A stretch of 64,000 nucleotides of DNA, taken from contig NZ_CP019323.1 in assembly GCF_001971585.1 (NCBI RefSeq), forward strand, positions 1,726,053 to 1,790,052, written 5' to 3'. Of this stretch, positions 34,281 through 44,693 are shown in pieces. The position numbers and the translations under genes are program-made. Under the pieces are notes generated by a model. The model ran no database searches, was not told the DNA's origin, and saw only the letters and a program-made list of their open reading frames with translations. Positions within the stretch are counted from its first letter, which is position 1; each line of letters begins with the position of its first letter. This DNA is from Companilactobacillus allii. Lineage in GTDB: Bacteria > Bacillota > Bacilli > Lactobacillales > Lactobacillaceae.

Positions 34281-34985
34281 ATGAATAACGATTTGATTTA
34301 TTCAGGCAAAGCTAAGGACTTGTTTAAAACCAATAATGAAAATGAATTGTTAGTGGTATATAAAGATCAGGCTACAGCATTAAATGGTAAACGTAAGGAA
34401 ATAATTCCTGGTAAGGGTGTTTTAAACTGCAAGATTTCCACATTGGTATTTAATTATTTGATTAAAAATGGAATTGAAACACACGTGATTAAGAATATTT
34501 CTGATCATGAGCAATTAATAAAGAAGACTGAAGTAATTCCACTCGAAGTTGTTTTGAGGAATCGAGTTTCTGGAAGTTTGGCTAAAAAGTTCGATTTAAT
34601 GGACGGAGAAATGCTTGAAGAGCCAATTATTGAATTTTATTTCAAGAGTGATGAATTAGGAGATCCATTTATCAATGATTCACAAGTATTATCACTACAT
34701 ATTGCGAAGCAAAAAGAGATTGATTTTGTTAAAGATCAGATATTGAAGATCAACCAATTATTAATTCCATTTTTCAGTAAAGCAAATTTAGATTTAATTG
34801 ATTTTAAATTAGAATTTGGACGTATCGATGGAAAAATTATTTTGGTTGATGAATTCTCACCTGATAATTGTCGTTTATGGGATCAAACAAGTCATAATTC
34901 TTTGGATAAGGATATTTTTAGACAAAAAAAAGGTGACTTGGCTGTCACTTATAAAAAAGTTCTAGATAGAATAATTGCTGAATAG
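34281..34985 (+). CDS. purC: SAICAR synthase
   Basis: Ligates aspartate to CAIR. 234 residues: the ATP-binding start LIYSGKAKDLF, then GKGVLNCKIS, PLEVVLRNRVSGSL and the catalytic LVDEFSPDNCRLWD. The next pathway step (PurB, adenylosuccinate lyase) is not encoded in this window. Confidence 0.97.
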   Translation: MNNDLIYSGKAKDLFKTNNENELLVVYKDQATALNGKRKEIIPGKGVLNCKISTLVFNYLIKNGIETHVIKNISDHEQLIKKTEVIPLEVVLRNRVSGSLAKKFDLMDGEMLEEPIIEFYFKSDELGDPFINDSQVLSLHIAKQKEIDFVKDQILKINQLLIPFFSKANLDLIDFKLEFGRIDGKIILVDEFSPDNCRLWDQTSHNSLDKDIFRQKKGDLAVTYKKVLDRIIAE

Positions 34986-34994
34986 GAGAGAATC

Positions 34995-35243
34995 ATGATA
35001 CTTGTAAAGGTGTATGTTACTTTGAAAGATTCTGTTGTTGATGTACAAGGCGAGGCTGTTAAGGATGCTATTCACAGTATGAATTATAAGGATGTTCTCG
35101 ATGTTAGAATTGGAAAATATTTCGAAATCAAATTTGATGATAGAAGTAATAATTTAAAAAGTGAAATCGATTCAATCTGTGACGATCTGTTAGCCAATCC
35201 AAATATTGAAAGTTATCGTTATGAAATTGTGGAGGCTAACTGA
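34995..35243 (+). CDS. purS: FGAM synthase subunit PurS
   Basis: 82-residue small subunit that helps channel ammonia from PurQ to PurL in the three-part Gram-positive enzyme. [19 protein letters not shown] and LGxYFEIKFD-like sequence are typical. The stop overlaps the purQ start by one base (TGATG). Confidence 0.95.
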   Translation: MILVKVYVTLKDSVVDVQGEAVKDAIHSMNYKDVLDVRIGKYFEIKFDDRSNNLKSEIDSICDDLLANPNIESYRYEIVEAN

Positions 35244-35920
35244 TGAAATTTGCTGTAATAGTCTTTCCTGGTTCTAATTGTGATATGGATTTATATTATG
35301 CAATTAAAGATGGTATTAAAGAACAAGTTGAACTAGTCAGTTATAAGGAGACTTCTCTAGATGGATACGACGGTATTTTAATTCCTGGTGGATTTTCATA
35401 CGGAGATTACTTACGTAGTGGAGCTATTGCAAGTCATGCGCCAATTATTGAAGAAGTAAAGCGTTTTGCAGATCTTGGTAAACCAATCCTAGGCATTTGT
35501 AATGGATTTCAAATATTGACTGAAATTGGGTTACTTCCAGGAACATTGATTAATAATCGTCAAAATAGGTTCATTTGTGAGGACGTTGAATTGATAGTTA
35601 AAAACGAAGCCACTACATTTACTAATAAGTATAAAAAGAATGAATCAATTACCCTTCCCGTTGCACACGGTGAAGGTAGATATTATTGTGATAATAAAAC
35701 TTTACAAGAACTAAAAGAGAATAATCAGATTATTTTTGAATATACGTCTGATATAAATGGAAGTGTCGGAAGAATTGCTGGTATAACCAATAAAAAGAAA
35801 AATGTATTAGGAATGATGCCTCATCCTGAGCGTGCAATCGAATTAATACTAGGTTCCAAAGATGGATTGAAACTTTTCCAATCAATGATTGAGAACATGA
35901 AAATAGAGGTGCAATCATAA
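35243..35920 (+). CDS. purQ: FGAM synthase glutaminase subunit PurQ
   Basis: Class I glutamine amidotransferase of 225 residues that releases ammonia for Pur[26 protein letters not shown], the nucleophile Cys in [17 protein letters not shown] and the His/Glu pair in MMPHPERA are all intact. It ends immediately before purL. Confidence 0.97.
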   Translation: MKFAVIVFPGSNCDMDLYYAIKDGIKEQVELVSYKETSLDGYDGILIPGGFSYGDYLRSGAIASHAPIIEEVKRFADLGKPILGICNGFQILTEIGLLPGTLINNRQNRFICEDVELIVKNEATTFTNKYKKNESITLPVAHGEGRYYCDNKTLQELKENNQIIFEYTSDINGSVGRIAGITNKKKNVLGMMPHPERAIELILGSKDGLKLFQSMIENMKIEVQS

Positions 35921-38128
35921 ATGAATGAACCAACTCCGAAACAAGTTCAAGAAGAGAAAATATATAGTTCATGGGGATTAAGTGATTCTGAGTATAAATT
36001 AATCAGTGAAAAGATTCTTGGTCGCCTTCCAAATTATACCGAGACTGGTTTATTTTCAGTTATGTGGAGTGAACATTGTTCTTATAAAAATTCAAAAAAG
36101 GTTTTGAGAAAGCTACCTAACAAAGGCCCAAGGGTATTAGCGGGACCAGGTGAAGATGCTGGGATCATTGATATTGGTGATAATCAGGCTGTTGTATTTA
36201 AAGCTGAAAGTCATAACCATCCCTCTGCAGTTGAACCTTATCAAGGAGCTGCAACCGGTGTTGGTGGGATTATTAGGGATATTTTTTCAATGGGTGCAAC
36301 TCCAATTGCACTTTTAAATAGTTTGAAGTTTGGACCAATTAATAATAATCAAACTAAACATTTGGTTAAAGAAGTCGTTGCTGGAATTGGTGGATACGGG
36401 AATTGTATCGGTATTCCTACAATTGGTGGAGAAATAGCTTTTGAAAACTGTTACGAAAAAAATCCACTCGTAAATGCTATGTGTATAGGTTTGTTAGATA
36501 ATACTCAATTCAAACATGGACAAGCTAGTGGAAGTAACAATCTAATTGTCTACGTTGGTGCAAAGACAGGTAGAGATGGTATCCATGGGGCTACTTTTGC
36601 CTCTGATGAATTTTCAAACAAAAAAAAGAAACAGCGTTCTGCTGTTCAAGTTGGGAATCCATTTATGGAAAAGCTATTGATGGATGCGTGTGTTGAAATT
36701 ATTCATGAGCACTCAGAATGGATTTTGGGGATTCAAGATATGGGTGCAGCAGGATTGGTTTCTTCTACAGCGGAAATGGCATCAAAAGCTAAAAGTGGCC
36801 TAATTCTTAATTTGGATAATGTACCTCAACGTGAGTCTGATATGACTGCATATGAAATGATGCTTTCAGAGTCGCAGGAACGTATGGTTCTTTGTATTAA
36901 ACCAGAATTTGAAAAAAGAGTACTGGAATTCTTTTCGAACTTTAATCTTGATGCGGTTGTTATTGGAAAAGTTATCGCTGAAAAACAATATAAGATATAT
37001 CACGAAGACAAGCTTGTGGTCGACATACCAGTAGATAGTTTGGTTAAGGATGTACCAGAATATGATCATAAAGGTATAAAGCCAAAACGAATAATTGAAA
37101 GTAAGAAACAGTTTATTCCAACGATAGATTCATTTAAAGATACATGGCTAAAAGTATTATCGAGTCCAACGATTGCATCCAAAGAATATCTATATAAAAC
37201 ATATGACGCACAAGTTAAGAGCAATACAGTAGTTAAACCCGGATCTGACGCAGGTGTTATACGAATTAGAGGAACAAAAAAAGCAATTGCTTCAACCAAC
37301 GACAGTAATTCACGATATGTTTATGTTGATCCGTATATTGGTGGTCAAATTACAGTACTAGAAGCCGCCAGAAATATTGTTTCTTCAGGTGGGGTTCCAG
37401 TCGGAATCACTGACTGTTTAAATTATGGGAATCCAGAGGACCCTGAGATATTTTGGGAACTAGATCAAAGTGTTCAGGGAATTGCAGATGCTTGTGAGTT
37501 TTTAAATGTTCCAGTTATTTCAGGAAATGTATCTTTATACAATGAATTCAATAAAGAAGCAATTTATCCAAGTCCAATGGTTGGTATGGTCGGATTAATT
37601 GAAAATATTGATAATATTACAACATCATATTTTAGGAATTCTGGAGATCTGATTTATTTACTTGGTGCTACAAATGACGATTTCAATGGTTCCGAAATTC
37701 AAAATATTCAATTAGGAAAAATTGAAGGTTCATTAAATAACGTTGATTTAAAAATTGAAAAGAAAAATCAAGACTTGATCATAGAAGCCATTAAATTAGG
37801 ATTATTGGAAAGTTGTCATGATTTATCTGAGGGTGGATTAATAACCGCTCTATCAGAATCAGCGTTTAAAAATAGATTAGGCTTTAATATTCAAACAGAC
37901 ATTTCGACAAGAAACATGTTCTCTGAGACACAATCTAGATTTCTTGTAACTGTAAATAGTAAAAATAAAACTAATATTGAATCATTATTCAAGAGTAATT
38001 ATGAGTGTCTAGGATTCGTAAGTAGTGAACCGATTTTCACCGTTAAGACTCATGATGATGAATTGGACTTAGAGTTAAACGATGTATTTAGTAAGTGGGA
38101 AGAGGCCATACCATGTTTAATGAAATAA
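35921..38128 (+). CDS. purL: FGAM synthase large subunit PurL
   Basis: 735 residues, the short Gram-positive form that needs PurS and PurQ. MWSEHCSYKNSKK, PGEDAGIIDIG, AESHNHPSAVEPYQGAATG and the second-half LNYGNPEDPEIFWEL and SCHDLSEGGL are family signatures. It overlaps purF by 16 bases. Confidence 0.97.
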   Translation: MNEPTPKQVQEEKIYSSWGLSDSEYKLISEKILGRLPNYTETGLFSVMWSEHCSYKNSKKVLRKLPNKGPRVLAGPGEDAGIIDIGDNQAVVFKAESHNHPSAVEPYQGAATGVGGIIRDIFSMGATPIALLNSLKFGPINNNQTKHLVKEVVAGIGGYGNCIGIPTIGGEIAFENCYEKNPLVNAMCIGLLDNTQFKHGQASGSNNLIVYVGAKTGRDGIHGATFASDEFSNKKKKQRSAVQVGNPFMEKLLMDACVEIIHEHSEWILGIQDMGAAGLVSSTAEMASKAKSGLILNLDNVPQRESDMTAYEMMLSESQERMVLCIKPEFEKRVLEFFSNFNLDAVVIGKVIAEKQYKIYHEDKLVVDIPVDSLVKDVPEYDHKGIKPKRIIESKKQFIPTIDSFKDTWLKVLSSPTIASKEYLYKTYDAQVKSNTVVKPGSDAGVIRIRGTKKAIASTNDSNSRYVYVDPYIGGQITVLEAARNIVSSGGVPVGITDCLNYGNPEDPEIFWELDQSVQGIADACEFLNVPVISGNVSLYNEFNKEAIYPSPMVGMVGLIENIDNITTSYFRNSGDLIYLLGATNDDFNGSEIQNIQLGKIEGSLNNVDLKIEKKNQDLIIEAIKLGLLESCHDLSEGGLITALSESAFKNRLGFNIQTDISTRNMFSETQSRFLVTVNSKNKTNIESLFKSNYECLGFVSSEPIFTVKTHDDELDLELNDVFSKWEEAIPCLMK

Positions 38129-39522
38129 GTAGTTTACATGAAGAATGCGGAGTTTTTGGTGTTTGGGGTGCTGATAATGCAAATTATCTGACATACTTAG
38201 GACTTCATAGTTTGCAACATCGTGGTCAAGAGGGTGCAGGGATAGTCACCAATGAAAATGGTAAACTGCACAGTTATCGAAATCTTGGTTTATTGTCGCA
38301 AGTATTTGCCAACAAACAAAGATTGTATGATCTTGTCGGTAATGCAGCCATTGGACATGTCAGATATTCAACCGCTGGTGAGAACAAAATTGAGAATGTT
38401 CAACCTCTACTCTTTGACTTTACTGATGAGCAATTTGCACTAGCACATAATGGAAATCTTACTAATTCGATTACTTTAAAAAAAGAATTGGAAAGTAAAG
38501 GACATATTTTTAAATCTAGTTCAGATTCTGAAGTACTGATGCATTTAATAAAAATTTCAACTGAAGAAAAGCAGATTGATAAGATCAAAGATGCTCTAAA
38601 TAAGATCCAAGGCGGTTTTGCCTATTTATTACTGACAAAGGATTCATTGATCGTTGCTTTAGACAGTCATGGATTTAGACCACTTTCAATTGGTAAATTG
38701 AACAATGGTTCATATGTTGTGGCAAGTGAAACTTGTGCACTAGATGCAGTTAATGCTGAATTTGTCAGAGATGTGTTACCAGGTGAATTGATTACAATTT
38801 CTGACAAAGGGATGGAAATCGATCATTGGACAAATGATACTAAGTTAGCATTTTGTTCAATGGAATTTGTTTATTTTGCCAGGGCTGATTCAGATCTATT
38901 GGGTATAAATGTTCATACTGCAAGAAAACGTATGGGTAAAAGATTAGCTAAGGAACAACCTGTTGATGGGGATATTGTAGTGGGGGTTCCTAATTCGTCA
39001 TTGTCGGCTGCTAGTGGATTTGCGGAAGAGAGTGGTCTTCCATATGAAATGGGATTAATTAAGAACCAATATATGGGTCGAGAATTCATACAGCCTACAC
39101 AAGAATTACGAGAGAAATCTGTTAGACAGAAACTAGCGGCAGTTAAGGGTGTTGTTAGAGATAAGAAAGTCATTTTAGTTGATGATTCAATTGTACGTGG
39201 CACTACTTGTGCATATATTGTAAGAATGCTTAGAGAAGCTGGAGCAAAAGAGGTTCATTTGAGAATTGCTTCACCACAGTTTAAGTTTCCATGTTTCTTT
39301 GGAATAGATATACAAAAGAAAAGTGAATTATTAGCATCACACAAATCCATTGAAGAAATGCGCAAAATGTTTGATGCCGACTCATTAGAGTTTCTCAGTG
39401 AAGATGGTTTGGTAGATGCTATTGGCTTAAAAACAGATGGTCCGGATACAGGATTAGATTTGTCATATTTTGATGGTAATTATCCCGCATATCTTTATGA
39501 TTATGCAGAGACTGACGCTTAA
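38113..39522 (+). CDS. purF: Amidophosphoribosyltransferase
   Basis: Commits PRPP to purine synthesis using glutamine; feedback-inhibited by nucleotides. The 469-residue reading starts at ATG 38113, giving an 11-residue propeptide before catalytic Cys12 (HEECGVFGVWG). The PRPP loop VILVDDSIVRGTT is intact. The Bacillus enzyme holds a 4Fe-4S cluster through four cysteines, two of them in a C-terminal CxxC. Here that place (about residues 442-462) reads PDTGLDLSYFDGNYPAYLY and has no cysteine, so the cluster is probably lost even though the propeptide remains. Confidence 0.95.
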   Translation: MFNEISSLHEECGVFGVWGADNANYLTYLGLHSLQHRGQEGAGIVTNENGKLHSYRNLGLLSQVFANKQRLYDLVGNAAIGHVRYSTAGENKIENVQPLLFDFTDEQFALAHNGNLTNSITLKKELESKGHIFKSSSDSEVLMHLIKISTEEKQIDKIKDALNKIQGGFAYLLLTKDSLIVALDSHGFRPLSIGKLNNGSYVVASETCALDAVNAEFVRDVLPGELITISDKGMEIDHWTNDTKLAFCSMEFVYFARADSDLLGINVHTARKRMGKRLAKEQPVDGDIVVGVPNSSLSAASGFAEESGLPYEMGLIKNQYMGREFIQPTQELREKSVRQKLAAVKGVVRDKKVILVDDSIVRGTTCAYIVRMLREAGAKEVHLRIASPQFKFPCFFGIDIQKKSELLASHKSIEEMRKMFDADSLEFLSEDGLVDAIGLKTDGPDTGLDLSYFDGNYPAYLYDYAETDA

Positions 39523-39532
39523 GGAGAATGAA

Positions 39533-40561
39533 ATGTCGAATCCATATAAAGACGCCGGTGTAAATGTTGAATCAGGCTACAGAATATCCAAATTTGTCAA
39601 AAAGAATATCGATGGCAATGGCTCTAATAATATAGGCAACTTTGGTGGTATGTATGAAATACCACAGGGTTATAGGAATCCAGTTTTAATATCCAGTAAT
39701 GATGGGGTTGGAACTAAATTATTGTTGACTATTCAAAACTGTAAATTGGATACAATTGGGATTGATTGTGTTGCAATGTGCGTTAACGATATTATTGCGC
39801 AAGGTGCAAGACCACTGTATTTTCTTGATTATATTTCTACGGGTAAAGTTGATGGTAAAGTCGAAGAGATTTTAAAGGGCGTTATAGCGGGATGTGATTT
39901 GGCAGGTATTGATTTGATTGGTGGAGAAACTGCCGAAATGCCAGATGTTTATTCTGAAACCAGTTATGATATTGCAGGATTTTCTGTTGGAATTGCTGAA
40001 AAAAGTGCAGTTTTGAATCAGGAAAATGTTGAAGAAGGCGACGTATTAATTGGTATTTCATCAAGTGGGTTACATTCAAACGGTTATTCATTGGTGAGAA
40101 AAATTCTTTTTAAAGACAATAAATTTGATATGGATACTAAATTGCCTGAGTTAAAACATGGTAGTCTGGGTGATTACTTGTTGGAACCAACTAGAATTTA
40201 TGCAAAAGATATTTTGCCATTACTTGATAAAAAACTAGTGCACGGAATATCTCACATTACAGGTGGAGGATTTTTTGAAAACATTCCACGTATGTTACCC
40301 GACAAATTGACTGCCAGAATTGATACAAGAAAATGGAAGCAACCAGAAATATTTGATGCACTTTGTAAATATGGAAAACTTGCCCCATTAGATATGTATC
40401 ACATATTTAATATGGGATTGGGTATGGTTATAGCCGTATCTCCTGATCAGGAGCAAGAAGTATTGTCCATTTTAAATCGAGACAAAAGTCAAGCTTATAG
40501 AATTGGAGACGTTATTAACCGAATCAAAAATCCAATTGAGTTATTGGGGGTTAATAAATGA
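39533..40561 (+). CDS. purM: Phosphoribosylformylglycinamidine cyclo-ligase
   Basis: Makes AIR from FGAM with ATP. 342 residues from ATG 39533, which follows AAGGAG; a longer in-frame reading enters purF and lacks a ribosome binding site. YKDAGVNVESGY, SNDGVGTKLL, DLIGGETAEMPD and HITGGGFFENIPRM are conserved. Its stop overlaps the purN start (ATGA). Confidence 0.96.
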   Translation: MSNPYKDAGVNVESGYRISKFVKKNIDGNGSNNIGNFGGMYEIPQGYRNPVLISSNDGVGTKLLLTIQNCKLDTIGIDCVAMCVNDIIAQGARPLYFLDYISTGKVDGKVEEILKGVIAGCDLAGIDLIGGETAEMPDVYSETSYDIAGFSVGIAEKSAVLNQENVEEGDVLIGISSSGLHSNGYSLVRKILFKDNKFDMDTKLPELKHGSLGDYLLEPTRIYAKDILPLLDKKLVHGISHITGGGFFENIPRMLPDKLTARIDTRKWKQPEIFDALCKYGKLAPLDMYHIFNMGLGMVIAVSPDQEQEVLSILNRDKSQAYRIGDVINRIKNPIELLGVNK

Positions 40562-41157
40562 AAGCTGCAATTTTTGCTTCAGGAAATGGAACCAACTTTG
40601 AAGCAATAGCAAAATCTAAAAAATTATTTGATGATGGATTAGAAATTAAATTATTAGTTTGTGATAAGCCAAATGCTCCAGTTATTTTTAAGGCAAAGAA
40701 ATTAGGTATTCCGGTTTTTATCAATAATTTAGATGATTTTGACACACGGGCTGATTATGAAAGAGAAATTGTAAATGTATTGAGCCCTTTAGACATTGAT
40801 TATATTTTTTTAGCGGGATATATGCGAGTGGTGACAAATGTCTTATTGGATCATTATCCTAATAAGATAATCAATATTCATCCTTCACTTTTGCCTAAGT
40901 TTTCAGGCTTAAATGCAATTGAACGAGCATTTGATTCTGGTGAGAAGCAAACAGGTGTAACAATTCATTATATTGATGAAGGCGTCGATACAGGGCCAAT
41001 TATTTTACAAAAGATTGTTCCAATCTCTAATAATGACACCGTTGAAACTCTAGAGAAAAGAATTCATGAAAATGAACATATTATGTATATTGAGGTAATT
41101 TCTGAATTAATAAAAAACGAGGGAGAAAATAGAAATCATGAAAAAGGCATTGATTAG
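40558..41157 (+). CDS. purN: Phosphoribosylglycinamide formyltransferase
   Basis: Transfers formyl from 10-formyltetrahydrofolate to GAR. 199 residues: [12 protein letters not shown] phosphate loop, catalytic [12 protein letters not shown] and [16 protein letters not shown]-like sequence (here [17 protein letters not shown]). It overlaps purH by 20 bases, an unusually long overlap for this operon. Confidence 0.96.
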   Translation: MKAAIFASGNGTNFEAIAKSKKLFDDGLEIKLLVCDKPNAPVIFKAKKLGIPVFINNLDDFDTRADYEREIVNVLSPLDIDYIFLAGYMRVVTNVLLDHYPNKIINIHPSLLPKFSGLNAIERAFDSGEKQTGVTIHYIDEGVDTGPIILQKIVPISNNDTVETLEKRIHENEHIMYIEVISELIKNEGENRNHEKGID

Positions 41158-42676
41158 TGTTTCCGATAAAACTGGAGTAGTAGAATTTGCGCAAGGATTA
41201 ATCAAAAATGGTTTTGAGATTATTTCAACTGGTGGTACATATAAAAAATTAAAAGATAATGATGTTCCTGTTATTGAGATTGACCAGGTTACAGGATTTC
41301 CTGAAATTTTAGATGGCAGAGTTAAAACATTACACCCAAAGGTACATGCTGGATTGCTTGCGAAGCGTGATAATCCCGAACATATGGCAACTTTAAAAAA
41401 GTTAAAAATCGATACAATTGATTTGGTTTGTGTAAATTTGTACCCATTTAAAGAAACTATAACTAAAAAAGATGTAACAGTTCCTGAAGCCATTGAACAG
41501 ATTGATATTGGTGGACCATCAATGATACGTTCAGCTTCAAAGAACTATCAAAGTGTGTATGTAGTCGTTGATAAGAATGACTATGAAAATGTCTTGGAAC
41601 ATATTGTGGATTCAAAAGATATTAACTTTAGACAAAAGTTAGCAGCTAAAGCTTTCAGACATACAGCGCAATATGACAGTATTATTGCGGGTTATCTATC
41701 TAATTTGGGTAATGAGGAATTCCCCGATGTTGAAAATTTATCGTATGACTTTAAACAATCATTGAGATATGGTGAAAATTCGCATCAAAAGGCAGCATTT
41801 TACAGTAGTTCTCTACCTTCAAAGTATTCTATTTCTTCAGCAAAACAATTACATGGTAAAGAGTTATCATTTAATAATATAAAGGATGCTGATGCAGCAC
41901 TTAGAATCGTATCTGACTTCAATCAGCCTTGTGTCGTTGCCTTAAAACATATGAACCCATGTGGTGTTGGCATTGATGAAGAAAGCATCCACAAGGCTTG
42001 GCAAAAAGCCTTTAGCGCTGATAAAATCTCGATTTTTGGTGGAATAATTGCCTTTAATAGGGAAGTTACTGCGGAAGTAGCCGAAGAATTACATAAGATA
42101 TTCCTTGAAATTGTTATTGCACCTAGTTTTACTGATGAAGCACTAGAAATCCTAGAAGCAAAGAAAAATATTCGTTTATTGACTTTAGATTTCTCTGAAG
42201 CTAAGAATGCAGACAAATATGAATATACTTCAGTTATGGGTGGTCTTTTGGTTCAAGAAAGAGATATCGTTGTTGATAGTACAAATGATTTTAAAGTTGT
42301 AACTAAAAAACAACCAACTGAAGATGAAATACAGGCATTATTATTTGGTCAAAGAATAGTTAAACACGTGAAGAGTAATGCGATTGTCATCTCCACTGGA
42401 GACCAAACATTAGGTATAGGCGCAGGACAAATGAACCGAATCGGATCAGTTAAAATAGCCATTGAACAAGAAGAATCAGGGGATAAACATTCACCACTTA
42501 TAATGGCATCTGACGCATTTTTCCCAATGGATGATTGTGTCAAATATGCTGCAGAACATGGTATTACTGCAATTATTCAACCTGGTGGATCAATTCATGA
42601 TCAAGATTCGATTGATATGGCAAATAAATATGGTATTACGATGATCTGTACAGGCAGACGTCATTTTAGACACTAG
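41138..42676 (+). CDS. purH: AICAR transformylase / IMP cyclohydrolase
   Basis: Bifunctional enzyme for the last two steps to IMP. 512 residues: the N-terminal MGS-like cyclohydrolase domain ([39 protein letters not shown]) and the C-terminal transformylase ([35 protein letters not shown]). Starts inside the end of purN at AAATCATGAAAAAG. Confidence 0.97.
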   Translation: MKKALISVSDKTGVVEFAQGLIKNGFEIISTGGTYKKLKDNDVPVIEIDQVTGFPEILDGRVKTLHPKVHAGLLAKRDNPEHMATLKKLKIDTIDLVCVNLYPFKETITKKDVTVPEAIEQIDIGGPSMIRSASKNYQSVYVVVDKNDYENVLEHIVDSKDINFRQKLAAKAFRHTAQYDSIIAGYLSNLGNEEFPDVENLSYDFKQSLRYGENSHQKAAFYSSSLPSKYSISSAKQLHGKELSFNNIKDADAALRIVSDFNQPCVVALKHMNPCGVGIDEESIHKAWQKAFSADKISIFGGIIAFNREVTAEVAEELHKIFLEIVIAPSFTDEALEILEAKKNIRLLTLDFSEAKNADKYEYTSVMGGLLVQERDIVVDSTNDFKVVTKKQPTEDEIQALLFGQRIVKHVKSNAIVISTGDQTLGIGAGQMNRIGSVKIAIEQEESGDKHSPLIMASDAFFPMDDCVKYAAEHGITAIIQPGGSIHDQDSIDMANKYGITMICTGRRHFRH

Positions 42677-42687
42677 TGAGGTGCTGT

Positions 42688-43944
42688 ATGAAGATTTTAG
42701 TAGTTGGTTCTGGCGCTAGAGAACATGCAATATGTGATGCATTGACTTCAGAAAAGAATAAGATTTTTTGTGCACCGGGTAATGACGGGATGCAACTTAT
42801 GGGAATCAATACAGTTCATATAAAAGAAACTGATTTTAGTGAATTGGTAAATTTCGCAATTTCAGAGAATATTGCTTATACAATTGTTGGGCCTGAGGCA
42901 CCATTGGTGGATGGCATAGTAGATTTCTTTGAGGCTCGAGGATTAAGAATCTTCGGTCCAAATAAGTATGCGGCGCAAATAGAAGGTTCTAAGTCGTTTA
43001 CTAAGAATTTGTTAAAGATGGCAAGTATACCAACAGCTGAATATCAAGAATTCTTTGATTTTAATGAAGCAATGAGATTCTTGAATAATAAGAAAACTGA
43101 TTTTCCAATTGTTATAAAAGCAGATGGGCTCGCTAGTGGAAAAGGGGTCTATATAGCTAATAATGTAGATGATAGTAGGAAAATAGTTTCAGAATTATTA
43201 CGAGAACATAAATTTGAAACAAATAAAATTGTTGTCGAAGAATTTTTGGATGGTGAGGAATTCTCATTGATGGCGTTTGTGAATAATGGGAAGTACTATC
43301 CTATGCCAATCGCACAAGATTATAAAAAACTTCATGACAATGATGAGGGACCTAATACTGGGGGGATGGGTGCTGTATGTCCAGTACAAAATATTTCTAA
43401 TTCCACGTATGAAACAGCAGTTAATAAGGTTATCAGACCATTTGTTGAAATATTGGCAGAAGAGAATATTAAATACACTGGTATTTTGTACGCAGGATTA
43501 ATCAAAACTAAGAATGGAATAAAGGTTATTGAATTTAACGTTAGATTTGGTGATCCAGAAACTGAGGTTGTTTTGCCACGCCTCAAGAACAATTTTTCTG
43601 AAGTAATCTTATCTATCTTAAATGATGATGATCCAGAAATTGAATGGGATGATCAGGGTATTAATCTTGGAGTATTCGTTTCAAGTAGTGGATATCCTGA
43701 AAACCCACAAATCAATGAAAATTTAGGATCAGTTGATTCATTTGAAGATGCTAAGTGCAAATTGAACTTTGCTGGAGTAGTGAGGAAAAATGGCTCAATG
43801 TATAGTAATGGTGGGAGATTATATCTCATGTCTAGTCATGCTAATGACTTAGTAGATGCTCGTCAGAAAATATATAATGAGCTCGAAAAATTGGATACAA
43901 AAAATGTCTTCTATCGTAAAGATATAGGAAAAAATTCAATATAA
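42688..43944 (+). CDS. purD: Phosphoribosylamine-glycine ligase
   Basis: ATP-grasp enzyme joining glycine to phosphoribosylamine, the second step of the pathway though last in the operon. 418 residues from ATG 42688, preceded by GTGAGGTG; an in-frame GTG at 42676 is part of that ribosome binding site. KILVVGSGAREHAI, GPEAPLVDGIVD, ADGLASGKGVYIA and EFNVRFGDPETEVVLPRL are typical. Terminator follows. Confidence 0.96.
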   Translation: MKILVVGSGAREHAICDALTSEKNKIFCAPGNDGMQLMGINTVHIKETDFSELVNFAISENIAYTIVGPEAPLVDGIVDFFEARGLRIFGPNKYAAQIEGSKSFTKNLLKMASIPTAEYQEFFDFNEAMRFLNNKKTDFPIVIKADGLASGKGVYIANNVDDSRKIVSELLREHKFETNKIVVEEFLDGEEFSLMAFVNNGKYYPMPIAQDYKKLHDNDEGPNTGGMGAVCPVQNISNSTYETAVNKVIRPFVEILAEENIKYTGILYAGLIKTKNGIKVIEFNVRFGDPETEVVLPRLKNNFSEVILSILNDDDPEIEWDDQGINLGVFVSSSGYPENPQINENLGSVDSFEDAKCKLNFAGVVRKNGSMYSNGGRLYLMSSHANDLVDARQKIYNELEKLDTKNVFYRKDIGKNSI

Positions 43945-43945
43945 A

Positions 43946-43988
43946 TTAAAAGCCAGCAGTGAACAATAGTTCACAACTGGCTTTTTTC
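43946..43988. terminator. Terminator between purD and plsC
   Basis: AAAAGCCAG..GTGAAC, loop AATA, GTTCAC..CTGGCTTTTTT. The A-rich left flank allows weaker function for the minus-strand plsC too. Confidence 0.88.
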
Positions 43989-44008
43989 GTGCAATAATTT
44001 AGAAGCTG

Positions 44009-44632
44009 TTATTTTTTAACTGGTGGAACATATTTGAAGTCTGGGTTAATTTTTTTATCAATCTTATTCCAGGAATCCTCCATATCATCGTTAACTTGTT
44101 TAGTTTGTTGTTCATCAAGCTTTGCTTTGAAGTCAAAGTCTATCTCAGGCCCAATACCAATAGTTATTTTTTGATGTTTAAGTAGACCACTGAATTTCAA
44201 GGGTCCTTGATAAACAAACGGAACTAAGGGAGCCTTTGATAATTTAGCAATCAATGAGGCTCCACCTTTGAGATCATCTGAGTATCTAGTTCCAGAAGGA
44301 AACATAATTAGAATTTGCTTTTTCTTTTTTAAGGCCTTGACTGGAGTTTTTATAACAGAGGGTCCGGGATGTTTTCTATCAACTGGAAAGGCGTGTGCAT
44401 GAACCAAAATGTATCTTAGAATTGGATTTTTAAATAATTCGATTTTTGCCATAAAGGTTGCTTCTCGAGGCGCAATTACTAATGCAAAAAATATTGGTTC
44501 CCACCAAGTTCTATGTGGTGCAACTATAATGAAGGGCTTGTCAGGTAAGTTTTCTTTACCGTTAATTTCATATTTACCATTTAACAGCCAAACAATACCC
44601 TTTGCAATAACACGTATAAATTTATAAAACAT
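44009..44632 (-). CDS. plsC: 1-acyl-sn-glycerol-3-phosphate acyltransferase
   Basis: Adds the second acyl chain to make phosphatidic acid, downstream of PlsX/PlsY. 207 residues: an N-terminal amphipathic or membrane-associated segment (YKFIRVIAKGIVWLL), then the catalytic block VAPHRTWWEPIFF, where the usual HX4D reads HX4E. The glycerol-phosphate-binding MFPSGTRYSDDLKGGA corresponds to the FPEGTRS motif with Glu replaced by Ser. Family membership is clear from both blocks; the two substitutions are worth noting. Confidence 0.9.
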   Translation of the reverse strand: MFYKFIRVIAKGIVWLLNGKYEINGKENLPDKPFIIVAPHRTWWEPIFFALVIAPREATFMAKIELFKNPILRYILVHAHAFPVDRKHPGPSVIKTPVKALKKKKQILIMFPSGTRYSDDLKGGASLIAKLSKAPLVPFVYQGPLKFSGLLKHQKITIGIGPEIDFDFKAKLDEQQTKQVNDDMEDSWNKIDKKINPDFKYVPPVKK

Positions 44633-44693
44633 TAATTATCATTCTCCCCAAAATAATTTTTACTTAATTAAAATACCACAAAGCAGGTGTTAC

